DNA from: an uncultured Clostridia bacterium
GTDB lineage: Bacteria; Bacillota; Clostridia; UBA1381
Direction of reading: 5' to 3'
Length of the DNA stretch: 33,985 nucleotides
NCBI GenBank assembly: GCA_934462945.1
Contig: CAKSJF010000017.1
Coordinates: 1 to 33,985, forward strand
Position numbers and translations under genes: made by a program. The notes beneath the pieces were generated by a model that did not search any database, was not told the origin of the DNA, and was given only the letters and a program-made list of their open reading frames with translations. Below are positions 1 through 9,500 of the stretch, in pieces; positions within the stretch are counted from its first letter, which is position 1, and each line of letters begins with the position of its first letter.

Positions 1-1385
1 AATCCGAAGAACGCGAGCTGATCAGCCGGATTGAGGGAGAAAGCTGCGAAAAGGCAAGCCATATCACCTATCTGACCGGAGAACGGTGGAGCGGCGGCTC
101 TTGCATGGAAATGCACCGGGGAGACGACGCACCGGAGGAGGAATACCGGATTGATTATCCGGTTTGCGTTCCGGCAGAGGGCATGTACCGTTTAACTGCA
201 TTTGCAGGCTATGGGCAGTGGTTCAGTCCGGCAAAGGTTCGGGTGAATGGCGAAACCTATTCCTTAACCGCATTATCAACAGACGGACTGTATGTGGATC
301 AGACGGCAAAAATCCGGCTGCATGCCGGAGAAAATCTCATTTCCTTTACAGTGACAGATCATCGGGCGGCAGATACGCAGTATTGCTTTCATATGGACTA
401 TTTTGATTTGGAATGGATCAAGGATACATGGAATCTTTGTCAGCCGCTCCGCTTAGAGGGCGAATGCTTTACGGATGCAGTGCAGGCAATGCAGTTAACC
501 CAAAGCTGGAATGCCGCAAGCCTGGATTTTAGCAGACTAAGCGGAAGGAACGGCTTGAAAATGGAAAGCGCCAAAACTCCACCGCAGACAGTCTATCATA
601 TGAACGCGGAAAAGAGCGGATATTATCAGCTTTCTATGGTATGCAGCCCATTAGATGATCCGGTCACCTATTGCCAGATGAAAATGACGGTAAACGGACA
701 TGAATATCTGCTGGATGCAGACCATACAGAAAAAACGTCTGACGAGAGCTTTTCCTGTGACGGAAAATTCGGATATTACCAATATAACGGATTGGTTTAT
801 TTGGAGCAGGGCGAAAACGAGATCACTCTTTCACCGATTGCGGCAAGAACCTGGGATCAGATGTACTATTTCTACCTGGACTATTTCGATTTTACCTATC
901 AGGAGCCGGAAAATCCGGTGCTTCTCGGAAAACAGTATCTGAAAGAGGGGGCAAGTGAAAAGCTTGTCATTCGTGTGCCGGCAGACGCTTTAACCGAAGC
1001 GGTTCAAATAGAAAGCGGGAATCCGGAGATTATAAGCGTTTCGGATCACTGGATTTATGCGAATAAGCCTGGGAAAACAATACTGACGGTAAGTCTTTCA
1101 GACGGACGAAAAACAGAGCTTCCCATGACAGTCTATGCAGAAAACGGACTGGCGCTTTCAGAGAACGGAGCGATTGAAAATTATTCCGGCAATTTGCAGA
1201 CAGTTCAGCAATATCATGCGGAATACCAGCAGGAGGAAAGCGGTATTAAACGGCTAAAAGAGGTGCAGAAGGAAACACTATTTCTTCTTCCTGGAATGTT
1301 CCGGAATTTAAATAAACAAAACAATCAAACATTGATGCTATGGGATGATGCGCAAAGACCCATTTTCCCGGCAATACAGAATTAG
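1..1385 (+). CDS. Secreted CBM protein, 5' end outside window
   Basis: The reading frame is open to the left edge, so the true start and any signal peptide are missing; the first in-window ATG (position 105) falls inside a module and is not the start. Two carbohydrate-binding-like beta-sandwich modules follow each other: the first begins near IEGESCEKAS and ends at HMDYFDLEW, the second begins at LRLEGECF and ends at YFYLDYFDF. Both have the pattern E-x-E at the start and D-Y-F-D near the end typical of CBM6/CBM35-like folds. Next comes a Big2-like immunoglobulin domain (about positions 920-1140) and a C-terminal module of about 75 residues that resembles the ends of the proteins at 16242 and 24753. 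No catalytic motif is visible. It probably binds glycan outside the cell. Its stop is 14 bases before the binding-protein gene, with GGAGG between, so they are co-transcribed. The specificity of the modules is unknown. Confidence 0.75.
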   Translation, partial: SEERELISRIEGESCEKASHITYLTGERWSGGSCMEMHRGDDAPEEEYRIDYPVCVPAEGMYRLTAFAGYGQWFSPAKVRVNGETYSLTALSTDGLYVDQTAKIRLHAGENLISFTVTDHRAADTQYCFHMDYFDLEWIKDTWNLCQPLRLEGECFTDAVQAMQLTQSWNAASLDFSRLSGRNGLKMESAKTPPQTVYHMNAEKSGYYQLSMVCSPLDDPVTYCQMKMTVNGHEYLLDADHTEKTSDESFSCDGKFGYYQYNGLVYLEQGENEITLSPIAARTWDQMYYFYLDYFDFTYQEPENPVLLGKQYLKEGASEKLVIRVPADALTEAVQIESGNPEIISVSDHWIYANKPGKTILTVSLSDGRKTELPMTVYAENGLALSENGAIENYSGNLQTVQQYHAEYQQEESGIKRLKEVQKETLFLLPGMFRNLNKQNNQTLMLWDDAQRPIFPAIQN

Positions 1386-1399
1386 GAGGACATAGGAGT

Positions 1400-2797
1400 A
1401 TGAAAAGAATAATTGCAATGACACTTGCAGCTGCGTTTGCGTTTGGAGCTGTTTCCGGCTGCGGAGAAAAAAAGCAGACGGCAATCACAAAGGACGGTAA
1501 GGTGTTTTTATCTGTCGGAAACTGGCCGGATTCTGAGGCAAATCCGGAAGGCTACAAGTCTATGATGGAACGGAAGGCTGCCTTTGAGGAAAAATATCCG
1601 GACATTGAAATTTCGCCGGATACCTACGAATATGATGTGCAGACCTTTGCTGCAAAGGCAGAGGGGGAGACGCTTCCGATTATCTACACAACCCATTTCA
1701 CCGAGGCAAAGAAAATTATCGAAATGGGATATTCAGCAGACATTACCGATGCAATGAAAAAGCATGGGTATTATGATGTTGTTTCGGAGGAGCTGATGAA
1801 TGAGGTTTCAAAGGACGATAAGGTTTATTTAATTCCGTCTCAGGTATATACGCTTGGTTTGGTGATGAATTTAAGCCTGTTCCGCGAGGCAGGACTGATG
1901 AATCCGGACGGCTCGCCGCAGTTCCCGGAAACCTTTGATGATGTGCGCACCATGGCAAAAACTATCCATGATAAGACCGGAAAAGCCGGATTCCTGTTCC
2001 CGACCACACAAAACGGCGGCGGCTGGAATTTTACAGATCTTGCATGGAATTTCGGCGGTACTTTTATGAAAGAAAACGGAGATAAATGGGAATCTGATTT
2101 TAACCAGGGTACAACTGATGCACTCCAGTGGTTAAAGGATATGATGTGGGAGGACGGTTCTTTGCCGTCAACTACACTTATCAATCAGGAAGATGCGATG
2201 AAGCTGGTTGGAACAGACCAGGCGGCAATGGCATTTGCACATCCGGCTCAGGTTAACAGCCTTTATACAGCCTATGGTATGAGCAGAGATAACATTGGTT
2301 ATGCGAAAATGCCGGCAGGACCTGCGCGCCATGTAACCTTAATGGGCGGTTCGTTCTATGCAATCGCACCGCAGGCAACTCTGGAGCAGATTGACGCAGC
2401 ATTCAAATGGCTTGAGTTTATCGGTGTGACTCCGAGTGCAGATTTGTCTGACGATACAAAGGAGAACCTAAGAAAAGACAAGGAATCTGAGAAAAATGAG
2501 GATAAAAGCATTATCGGTATCAAGGATCTTTCTATCTGGACAGACAAAGAAGCAACCCAAGACTATAAGAATCAGCTGATTGATGAATTCCGCAACATTG
2601 ACGAAAAACAGATTGCGTCTTATAACGATAAGTCCGGAATTGAGTATCAGACAGAGGAAAAGCAGTGCGCACAGGATCTTTATAGCTTGTTAGACAGCTG
2701 CATCCAGGAGGTTTTAACCAACAAGGACGCAGACTGCAAGGCTGTTTTAGAAAAGGCAGCGTCTGATTTCCAGGCAAATTTCTTGAACAACATATAA
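1400..2797 (+). CDS. Sugar ABC transporter substrate-binding lipoprotein, copy 1
   Basis: This is a 465-residue extracellular solute-binding protein of the MalE-like family 1, the usual length for the family. The N-terminus is a lipoprotein signal with the lipobox VSGC, so Cys21 should be lipidated and the protein tethered to the outer face of the membrane. It would capture an oligosaccharide and hand it to the two permeases that follow directly. The family fold is suggested by the conserved pattern around NWPDSEAN, FPETFDDV, the WNFGGTF region and LMGGSFYA. The start ATG has a GGAGG-type site upstream. The last 40 or so residues are almost identical to those of the paralogue at 21517, although the N-terminal half is clearly diverged; overall about three residues in four match by eye. 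The ligand cannot be told from the sequence. Confidence 0.93.
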   Translation: MKRIIAMTLAAAFAFGAVSGCGEKKQTAITKDGKVFLSVGNWPDSEANPEGYKSMMERKAAFEEKYPDIEISPDTYEYDVQTFAAKAEGETLPIIYTTHFTEAKKIIEMGYSADITDAMKKHGYYDVVSEELMNEVSKDDKVYLIPSQVYTLGLVMNLSLFREAGLMNPDGSPQFPETFDDVRTMAKTIHDKTGKAGFLFPTTQNGGGWNFTDLAWNFGGTFMKENGDKWESDFNQGTTDALQWLKDMMWEDGSLPSTTLINQEDAMKLVGTDQAAMAFAHPAQVNSLYTAYGMSRDNIGYAKMPAGPARHVTLMGGSFYAIAPQATLEQIDAAFKWLEFIGVTPSADLSDDTKENLRKDKESEKNEDKSIIGIKDLSIWTDKEATQDYKNQLIDEFRNIDEKQIASYNDKSGIEYQTEEKQCAQDLYSLLDSCIQEVLTNKDADCKAVLEKAASDFQANFLNNI

Positions 2798-2798
2798 T

Positions 2799-2813
2799 GG
2801 GGGAATCGCGTTG
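2799..2813 (+). promoter_or_regulatory. Ribosome binding site deciding a TTG start
   Basis: A run of five G (2799-2803) lies seven bases before TTG at 2811. The only nearby ATG (2797-2799) runs into a stop after five codons, so TTG is the start of the permease gene. The same bases recur at the other cassette (22922-22936). A G-rich site combined with TTG probably lowers permease translation relative to the binding protein just upstream; that is inference. Confidence 0.7.
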
Positions 2814-3722
2814 AAGCTCGAAAGAAAGAAAAAAATCAACAACAATCCGTTTTTGCCGAACAGTCAGGACATCAGCGCGTGGATTCTGCTTTTGCCGGCG
2901 GTTTTGTGCATATACCTTTTTATCATCCGTCCGCAGGTGATGGGGGTATACTGGAGCTTTTTCAACATGAAAGGCTATAAGGTGCAGGAATTTGTCGGAT
3001 TGGCAAACTACCGTCAGGTTATTTCGGATACGATGTTTGTAAAAACTATGTGGAACACATTCCAATATGTTCTTTGGTCACTGGTGTTAGGCTTTTTGCT
3101 TCCGATCTTTGTGGCAGTCATTTTAAACGAGTTAGTGCATGCGAGAAACACGTTTCGTTTTTGTACATACTTCCCGGCAGTATTGCCGGGAATGGCTGTC
3201 TCGCTTTTGTGGTACTTAATGTACTATCCGGATCAGGGCGGACTTTTAAACATGATCGGCTCGTGGTTTGGAATGAAGCCGTATGTATGGCTTCAGGATT
3301 CAAAAAACACGATCATGCTGATTGTCATCAGTATGACCTGGAACGGCTGCGGATCGACTGCAATTTACTATTTTGCAAGTCTCCAGGGTGTTTCAAGAGA
3401 ACTGTATGAGGCGGCAATTATCGATGGAGCAGGCTTTATCAAGCGGTTCTTTACGGTTACTGTTCCGCATATTTCGGGAATTACCCTGCTGTTTTTGGTA
3501 CGGCAGATTATCGGTGTATTTTCGATTATGGAGCAGCCGATGCAGATGACCGACGGCGGTCCGAACGGCGCGTCAAACACGCTCGGACTCTTAGCTTACA
3601 AATACGGCTTTGTCAGCATCAAGCCGCAGCTTGCTATGGCGGTCGGCGTCATTATGTTCCTGATCTTAATGGTATTCACGCTGTTCTATTTCTATTTAGA
3701 CAAGAAAATTGAACGCGACTAA
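2811..3722 (+). CDS. Sugar ABC transporter permease (LacF/UgpA type), copy 1
   Basis: A 303-residue integral membrane protein of the binding-protein-dependent sugar permease family, the MalF/UgpA/LacF-like partner of the pair. Several hydrophobic segments are clear, the first at about residues 22-43. The cytoplasmic EAA loop that docks on the ATPase is visible as ELYEAAIIDGAGFIKRF (about residue 200), followed by the usual TVPH. It starts with TTG, 13 bases after the binding-protein stop. The copy at 22934 has the same length with about 20 substitutions by eye, which are mostly conservative. No ATPase gene is in the window, so the transporter probably uses a shared MsmX-like ATPase encoded elsewhere, as is common for this family in Bacillota. 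Confidence 0.95.
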   Translation: MKLERKKKINNNPFLPNSQDISAWILLLPAVLCIYLFIIRPQVMGVYWSFFNMKGYKVQEFVGLANYRQVISDTMFVKTMWNTFQYVLWSLVLGFLLPIFVAVILNELVHARNTFRFCTYFPAVLPGMAVSLLWYLMYYPDQGGLLNMIGSWFGMKPYVWLQDSKNTIMLIVISMTWNGCGSTAIYYFASLQGVSRELYEAAIIDGAGFIKRFFTVTVPHISGITLLFLVRQIIGVFSIMEQPMQMTDGGPNGASNTLGLLAYKYGFVSIKPQLAMAVGVIMFLILMVFTLFYFYLDKKIERD

Positions 3723-3736
3723 GGAGGTATGACAGC

Positions 3737-4618
3737 ATGAAGAATATGGATAAGGGAATTTTAACAAATTCCGATATGAAAAAACCGAAATACAGGCTTT
3801 TGTATGCGCTCATGATGATTTTTATGATCGCATACTGCCTGATTTCGGTGCTGCCGGTGGTTTGGATCATGCTTTCCGGTTTTAAGGACGTCAAGGAAAT
3901 GTACGCTGTTCCGGCAACGTTTCTTCCAAAAAAGATTGATCTGTCAAAGCTTGGAAAGGTATGGACGGAATTAAAATTTTACAAATATTACGGAAACACC
4001 TTTGTGATGGCGATTGGCGCAGTGGTTTTTAATATTGTTGTATCGGGTCTTGCCGGCTATGTGTTATCCCGGCTAAAACCAAAGGGAACAAAGCTGATGC
4101 TTGCTCTGATTTTCTGGATTATGCTTCTTCCGGGAACGATGAGTACCGTTCCTCTGTATATGGAGTTTAAGAGCATGCCTTTAATCGGGGTCAATCTGCT
4201 GGAAACCTACTGGCCGATCTGGCTGATGTCGGGTGCGAACGCATTTAACATTATTTTGTTTAAAAACTTCTTTGACGGCATCTCAAGCTCTCTGATTGAG
4301 GCGGCATGGATAGACGGTGCAAATAACACAAAAATTTTCTTTAAGATTATTATTCCGCTTTCCACTCCGGTCTTTATCGTTGTAGGAATGTTCACCTTTA
4401 ACGGACAGATCGGAAACTTTTTCTGGCCATACCTCTTAATCTCGGCAAAGGAAAAAACGGTACTTGGCGTACAGCTTTATAAAATGAAAGCGTCAACCTA
4501 CACCATGGATTATCAGATGCTTGCACTTCTGTTCTCAGTGATTCCGCAGATTATCATTTTTGCGATTTTCCAGAAACAGATTATGGGCGGCATCAATATC
4601 GGCGGAGTGAAAGGATAA
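3737..4618 (+). CDS. Sugar ABC transporter permease (MalG/UgpE type), copy 1
   Basis: A 293-residue membrane protein, the second half of the permease pair. It has an N-terminal cytoplasmic stretch, a first membrane segment at about residues 20-45, and the EAA loop SLIEAAWIDGANNTKIFFK near residue 190 that contacts the ATPase. The C-terminus GGVKG resembles the usual end of MalG-like permeases. The ribosome site AAGGAGGT directly follows the upstream stop (3720-3728) and the start is ATG. The copy at 23860 has the same length with about 17 substitutions by eye. Together with 1400 and 2811 it forms a carbohydrate importer lacking only its ATPase. Confidence 0.95.
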   Translation: MKNMDKGILTNSDMKKPKYRLLYALMMIFMIAYCLISVLPVVWIMLSGFKDVKEMYAVPATFLPKKIDLSKLGKVWTELKFYKYYGNTFVMAIGAVVFNIVVSGLAGYVLSRLKPKGTKLMLALIFWIMLLPGTMSTVPLYMEFKSMPLIGVNLLETYWPIWLMSGANAFNIILFKNFFDGISSSLIEAAWIDGANNTKIFFKIIIPLSTPVFIVVGMFTFNGQIGNFFWPYLLISAKEKTVLGVQLYKMKASTYTMDYQMLALLFSVIPQIIIFAIFQKQIMGGINIGGVKG

Positions 4619-4633
4619 AAGGAGGACAAATGA

Positions 4634-7600
4634 ATGAAACAACAACTTCGTATTGTGATAGCGGTAATGTCTGTTATGCTGCTTTTTAGCGTTCATGTGT
4701 GTGCAAAGAATATCACACTGGAGGCAGAAAATTATTATACTGCAACAAGGAACTGGAGGGTACAAGGAGATGGTGCAAGAAGCGGCGGTAAATACTTATC
4801 TGTACAGTATACAGAAAACGGAAATGCAAATAACGTTGTCCGGTATAAGATTGAGGCAGAGGATGCTGGCTGGTATCTTCTGACCCTGCAAAGCACAGCA
4901 TTAAATTTTCAGTTTTGCTCAAATTATACTGTGGTTATTAACGATACCAGGACGATTAATGCCAGAGAGGAGGGAAAAGAAACCTCCATCGGCGGAAGTA
5001 ATGTCTGGAGTACGGTTGATTTAGGCTGTGTGTATCTGAACAAAGGTACAAACTACATGAAGGTGATTGCAAATGATCAGCGCGCGGCAGACAGTCAGAT
5101 TTGCTTTTATCTGGATACCATTGCGTTTACAAAATCGATCTGGTGCGTCAGCGATGTGATCCCGGTGCGACCGGTGAACGTTTTTGAACGAAGCGATAAT
5201 GTCACCTTTGAAATTAAAGCAAATTATCCGGAATCAACTGAGAAGAAACTGAGCTTCCGGGTAGAAAATTACTGGGGGACAGAGGTGGAGAAAAACGATC
5301 TGACAATCGGCAGAAATAAACAGATTTATTCTCTGCAGCTGGGACAGCTGCCGCTTGGCTGGTACAAGCTGTTTGTGTATAACGAGGGTGGCAGCGTGGC
5401 ATATGAGGGTTCGTTCTCTGTGGTGGAGGACGCATCAAAGCGACAAACTTTTTATGATTCGCCTTTTGCGATGGATATGGCTGCAAACGGAGAGGTCGCG
5501 AAAAAGGATCGGGACGCTTATATCCGTGCCTGCAAGCTGACCGGTGTCGGCTGGGTGCGTGAGCGCTGGTATTATATGGACGGTTATTCTGAGCTGAATG
5601 ATAGTCAAAAATCGCTTTTTCAAAAATATAAGGATGCAGGCTTAAAAATTCTGATGTGTACGCATGGAATGAATCAAAAGATTGCAGACAATCTTTTTGA
5701 TACCTACCAAACGACAAAGGGCAGAGCAAATGCAGCAGGAGACACCATTGAGGTATGGGAGCTTGGTAATGAGCCGGATCTTGCATTTTGGGGCGGAACA
5801 GCGGATGAATTCGCAGCGTTCTATAAGGCAGGTGCGCTTGGGTTTGAGGATTCCGGCGAGAATATTACAAAGATGTACGGCGCATTTTCTGAAGAAACTC
5901 TGATTTTAAGCGGCGGCTGCGGAGATTTTGCGGAAAGCATGATGATGAATGACGTTATGAGATATTCAGACGTATATACCTATCACAGCTACGCAAAAAA
6001 TATGAATATGAATGTTTCCAACAAACCAAAGGTCCATGATCTTTCCCTCCAGCGGCAGGCGTTGTCTTATGACAAAAACCAAAAGCCGATGTGGCTCACT
6101 GAGGGCGGCATGGGTCAGATGCGCGCAAAGACAAAGGATGGCGGACTCTATGATGAGCAGATCCGGGGAATGGCAAGAGCATCTGTTCAGACCATGGCAA
6201 GAAGTGCGTCGGAGGGTGTGCAAAAGCATTTTTGGTTCATTATGCATGGAGACTATAATGTGAATCAGTTTTTTTCATGCTTCACCAATGACGGAAAGCC
6301 CTATGCAGTTTACAACGCAATCAGCAATATGACTGCACAGCTTGGAGAGGGAAAATACTTAGGAAAAATTTCAAATGCTCCGGACTATATCGAAGGGTAT
6401 GTCTTTGAAACAGAGGGGAAGAATGCCGTTGTTTTATGGAGTGACCGTCCTTATGAGTATCTTCTGAAAGCTTCCGGAGCTGTCCGGGCAGTCGACTTTA
6501 TGGGGAACGAAATCTCTATTTCCAAAAATGCAGACGGAGCGTATGTGATTCCGGTTGGCATTGAGCCGGTGTACATTCTTGCGGACGATTTCGGAGCGGA
6601 AAACTATTATGCGGAAATTCCGCGTGTTGTCAGCGAGGAAAAGAAAGAACTGACAGCGGCAGACAGAATTGTGATCCGGCAGAAATTTACCGGCGAGCGC
6701 AAAGCAAAAACCAAAACCTTTGGATATTGTATCGAGCCGGAAAAGGAATATGAATTTATGATTCAGGTTTATAACTTTAACGATCAGCAGATGACCGGGA
6801 CAATCCGTGCAGAAATTGGGGAGGATTATAACCTTTCAAAGGATTCGTTTGAGGTAGATATTCCGCCGATGGACTTTGTAGAATTTCCGGTTACCGTCAG
6901 CTTAAAGGAGGACGCCTTCGCAGAAAAGCAAAGCTATTTCAGCTTTATCGGCACGTTTGACGGGCAGGAAGCCTCGCCGAGTGTTTCCCGGCTCTATTGC
7001 GATAAAAAACCGGAGATTGTGGAAAATGAAGCGATTCTTGAAAATTCTGATAAGGCAGAAGCCTGGGATACCTCCAATATTATGGCAGGCGGAGAAGCAA
7101 CAGCAACGCAGGTTGATGAAAATACTTTAGAGTTTAATGTTCGCTGGAATGGCGGCGACCATTGGTTCTATCCGTGGCTTAAAACGGATGGCAGTGTATT
7201 AAAAGATAAGACAGGCTTCTCCTATTGGGTTTATGCAGACGAAACGCTTGCAAAATCCGGATCAACCATGTATATTATGCTTTGGTTGGAGGATGGCAGA
7301 CAGTATTTCTTAGATGCAAGAGTCAATTTTGAGGAGGGGTGGAACCAGGTGAAAAAGAGCTTTGACTCGTTCATTCTGATGTCCAGTCCGTTCGGTGCTT
7401 TGGACGACCGTCCGTTTGATCCGACACAGATTGCAACCTTCTCAATTGGTACAAATGCCTCGTTGGATGAATTAAAGTATCAGCTTCGCGACATTGGTTA
7501 TTACACTGAGGAAAGCGGCGCAAGCGGTGCAAGCGTGCTGACAATCAGCGGTATTGAAAATAACGGATCGTATCAGCAAAATGCAGTTCCGACAGCAAGC

Positions 7601-7807
7601 GTGCAGCTGCCTGAGAATTTTGACGCAGAAAGCATACGCGTTCTGATCGGAAATCAGGAGTATGAGCATTTTACCGTCAACGGACAGAACATTGCAATTG
7701 ATTTGAATTCACTTCCGCGCGGAAAATATCAGCTGTTTGTGGCTTGCGAGCTGTCAGGTGCAATCAGCCATGTCCGGCGCGATAGTGTCGATTTTATTGT
7801 GAAATGA
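4634..7807 (+). CDS. Secreted clan GH-A glycoside hydrolase with N-terminal CBM
   Basis: A 1057-residue exported enzyme. Order by rough residue: signal peptide 1-24 (cut after HVCA); CBM6/35-like module 25-173, opening with LEAENY and SGGKY; Ig-like domain 175-265; catalytic barrel about 270-560; beta domains 560-800; a second CBM-like sandwich about 806-960 (CBM11/CIA30-like look, uncertain); C-terminal Ig-like domain from about 970. The catalytic pair is typical of clan GH-A: the acid/base Glu380 in WELGNEPD and the nucleophile Glu490 in WLTEGG. The motifs resemble GH39-like enzymes, but I cannot assign the family or substrate. It has no anchor of its own. It lies 15 bases after the permease, with AAGGAGGAC, so it belongs to the operon. 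It is a paralogue of the genes at 18818 and 26301. Confidence 0.82.
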   Translation: MKQQLRIVIAVMSVMLLFSVHVCAKNITLEAENYYTATRNWRVQGDGARSGGKYLSVQYTENGNANNVVRYKIEAEDAGWYLLTLQSTALNFQFCSNYTVVINDTRTINAREEGKETSIGGSNVWSTVDLGCVYLNKGTNYMKVIANDQRAADSQICFYLDTIAFTKSIWCVSDVIPVRPVNVFERSDNVTFEIKANYPESTEKKLSFRVENYWGTEVEKNDLTIGRNKQIYSLQLGQLPLGWYKLFVYNEGGSVAYEGSFSVVEDASKRQTFYDSPFAMDMAANGEVAKKDRDAYIRACKLTGVGWVRERWYYMDGYSELNDSQKSLFQKYKDAGLKILMCTHGMNQKIADNLFDTYQTTKGRANAAGDTIEVWELGNEPDLAFWGGTADEFAAFYKAGALGFEDSGENITKMYGAFSEETLILSGGCGDFAESMMMNDVMRYSDVYTYHSYAKNMNMNVSNKPKVHDLSLQRQALSYDKNQKPMWLTEGGMGQMRAKTKDGGLYDEQIRGMARASVQTMARSASEGVQKHFWFIMHGDYNVNQFFSCFTNDGKPYAVYNAISNMTAQLGEGKYLGKISNAPDYIEGYVFETEGKNAVVLWSDRPYEYLLKASGAVRAVDFMGNEISISKNADGAYVIPVGIEPVYILADDFGAENYYAEIPRVVSEEKKELTAADRIVIRQKFTGERKAKTKTFGYCIEPEKEYEFMIQVYNFNDQQMTGTIRAEIGEDYNLSKDSFEVDIPPMDFVEFPVTVSLKEDAFAEKQSYFSFIGTFDGQEASPSVSRLYCDKKPEIVENEAILENSDKAEAWDTSNIMAGGEATATQVDENTLEFNVRWNGGDHWFYPWLKTDGSVLKDKTGFSYWVYADETLAKSGSTMYIMLWLEDGRQYFLDARVNFEEGWNQVKKSFDSFILMSSPFGALDDRPFDPTQIATFSIGTNASLDELKYQLRDIGYYTEESGASGASVLTISGIENNGSYQQNAVPTASVQLPENFDAESIRVLIGNQEYEHFTVNGQNIAIDLNSLPRGKYQLFVACELSGAISHVRRDSVDFIVK

Positions 7808-7823
7808 TAGAGAGGAGCAAAAC

Positions 7824-9500
7824 ATGAAAAAAATTATATCAGCCGTATGCGCGGCCGCTGTCATGACAACTACAGCCTATGCCCAGCTGAATTTAAAAAC
7901 TACTGTTAATCCTGAAAAAAACCGAATAAGCATTGAGGTGAGTGCGCCGGAGGCACACCGCGAGGTGACGCTGACGGTGAAGAATGCGGACGGTGAACCG
8001 AATTTTTTAGGACAAGGGTACACAAATGCAGACGGAAAATGCGTTTTTGAATACCTCAATCAGGGAACAGGCGGAAAATACGACATTTTCGCACTTTCCG
8101 AGGAAGAATCCGTAACCGGTTCTTATCAGATCATAGACGATCAGCAGAAAGCAGAGATTGTAACGGTCTGGAAAGAGAGAAAAAGCCTGTCCGATTTGAA
8201 AAAGAGTATTGAGGACAACTTTGAAAAGCTGAATCTTGACCGGACGCTTTATGATCAGCTCTCCGACAAGAATGCAGTTTATCAGCTGTATCTTTCCGAT
8301 TCCGGCAACACCGTCACAAAAATTGACGAGGTTATAGACAGCTTCTATAGCTATGTGCTTTGCTGCTATCTCGGAGAAAACAAGTCTGCGTCAGAATTCT
8401 CCCGGCTTTTAGCGGATGAGTTCTACGGAAAATATCTCGGTGCAGAAAATCTTCCGAAAACAAGCGACGGTAAAACCGTTTTAGAATCTGCAACCGAACA
8501 AAGCAGAAACGGAGCATATCAGCTTGCAGCAACAGAAAGCTACAAGACAAAATCATCCGTCAATCATGCAGCCGGCAGCAGCTATCTGGCATATGCCCTG
8601 AAAAATGATTCGGTATGGACCAACATAGATCAGCTGTTAAAGCTTTATGCAGACAGCAAGCTGTTAAAGATTGATTATACCGCTTATGCTGCCCGGAGCG
8701 ACAAGCAGGATGTTTTGAAAAAGCTGATGGGAAAGAGCTATTCCGGATATCCGGCAATTGAGACGGCATTTGCCGAGGCAATGAAAAAATCAGACGGCGG
8801 AGGCACAGGCTCCGGTGGCGGATCAGGCTCAGGGTCCGGCGGATCGGGTAAAAAGAGCGATTCCGGATCGGGGATTTCGGTGATCGTACCGCAGCCAAAC
8901 GCAGAAACCATCAAGAATGAGCCGAAAACAGAGCAATTTTCCGACATGGCAGGCTTTGACTGGGCAAGCGAAGCAGTGTTGACCATGAAAAAATTAGGCG
9001 TTATTTCCGGCGTGGGAGAAAACTTATTTGCTCCGATGCAGCAGGTAACCCGGAACGAAGTTGTAAAAATGTTGGTTTGCCTGTTCGACCTGAAAGTAAA
9101 TGAGGAATCAAAGCTTCAGTCGCTTACCGATCTTGATCCGGAAAGCTGGAGTTATCCCTATGTGATGGCGGCATATACAAATGAAATTGTCAGCGGCAGA
9201 GAGGATGGAACTTTCTGCGGAAACGATCTGATCACCCGAAATGAAATCGCGGTTTTGGCATATAAGCTGGTTCAAAAGTATGGCTTGCAGTATACCACCA
9301 TTGTCGGAAGTACCTATGCAGATCAGACGGAGCTTGCACCCTGGGCAAAGGAGGCAATTTCGTTCTTAAAAGAAAAGTGTATCATGAAAGGAAGAAGCGA
9401 CAACACCTTTGACGGCGGCGCATATCTTACCCGCGCCGAGGCAGCAATGGTGATCTACAATCTGTACAATGCAACAAATTTTGAGGAGGCGACAAAATGA
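7824..9500 (+). CDS. Surface protein with three C-terminal SLH domains, cassette 1
   Basis: A 558-residue exported protein. Signal peptide 1-20 (cut near TTAYA), an N-terminal Ig-like beta domain to about 110, a mostly helical region without recognisable family to about 320, a Gly/Ser-rich flexible linker at about 325-352, then three SLH repeats (about 371-425, 430-490, 495-555) with the TRNE/TRAE motif near the end of each. SLH repeats bind pyruvylated wall polymer, so the C-terminus would be in the wall and the N-terminal part presented outwards. It starts with a good site (GAGGAG) 16 bases after the hydrolase gene. Its stop overlaps the next start by ATGA, so the two products are probably made in linked amounts. 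The paralogue is at 29513. The function of the helical region is unknown. Confidence 0.88.
   Translation: MKKIISAVCAAAVMTTTAYAQLNLKTTVNPEKNRISIEVSAPEAHREVTLTVKNADGEPNFLGQGYTNADGKCVFEYLNQGTGGKYDIFALSEEESVTGSYQIIDDQQKAEIVTVWKERKSLSDLKKSIEDNFEKLNLDRTLYDQLSDKNAVYQLYLSDSGNTVTKIDEVIDSFYSYVLCCYLGENKSASEFSRLLADEFYGKYLGAENLPKTSDGKTVLESATEQSRNGAYQLAATESYKTKSSVNHAAGSSYLAYALKNDSVWTNIDQLLKLYADSKLLKIDYTAYAARSDKQDVLKKLMGKSYSGYPAIETAFAEAMKKSDGGGTGSGGGSGSGSGGSGKKSDSGSGISVIVPQPNAETIKNEPKTEQFSDMAGFDWASEAVLTMKKLGVISGVGENLFAPMQQVTRNEVVKMLVCLFDLKVNEESKLQSLTDLDPESWSYPYVMAAYTNEIVSGREDGTFCGNDLITRNEIAVLAYKLVQKYGLQYTTIVGSTYADQTELAPWAKEAISFLKEKCIMKGRSDNTFDGGAYLTRAEAAMVIYNLYNATNFEEATK

Larger units (their letters stand above)
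1400..4618 (+). repeat. Transporter cassette, copy 1 of 2
   Basis: Binding protein, permease and permease genes are repeated in the same order, spacing and lengths at 21517-24741. The gene junctions match almost base for base, including the 13-base gap, the five-G ribosome site and the TTG start, and the AAGGAGGT gap before the second permease. Outside this block the flanking genes are related in type but far more diverged. This is a tandem-type locus duplication, with the copies about 17 kb apart. Confidence 0.85.

Noticed and set aside
1150..1385. Frameshift or degraded end of the first CBM gene
   Set aside because: The unusual C-terminal residues line up with the end modules of the proteins at 16242 and 24753, so the frame appears intact.
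2532..3065. Minus-strand open frame of 177 codons across the binding-protein/permease junction
   Set aside because: It is antisense to two clear transporter genes; a related frame at the other copy only reflects the similarity of the coding strand.
8796..8880. Gly/Ser-rich repeat as a possible CRISPR-like or tandem DNA repeat
   Set aside because: It encodes a flexible protein linker in frame, and its unit is irregular at DNA level; the related linker at about 30478-30540 behaves the same way.
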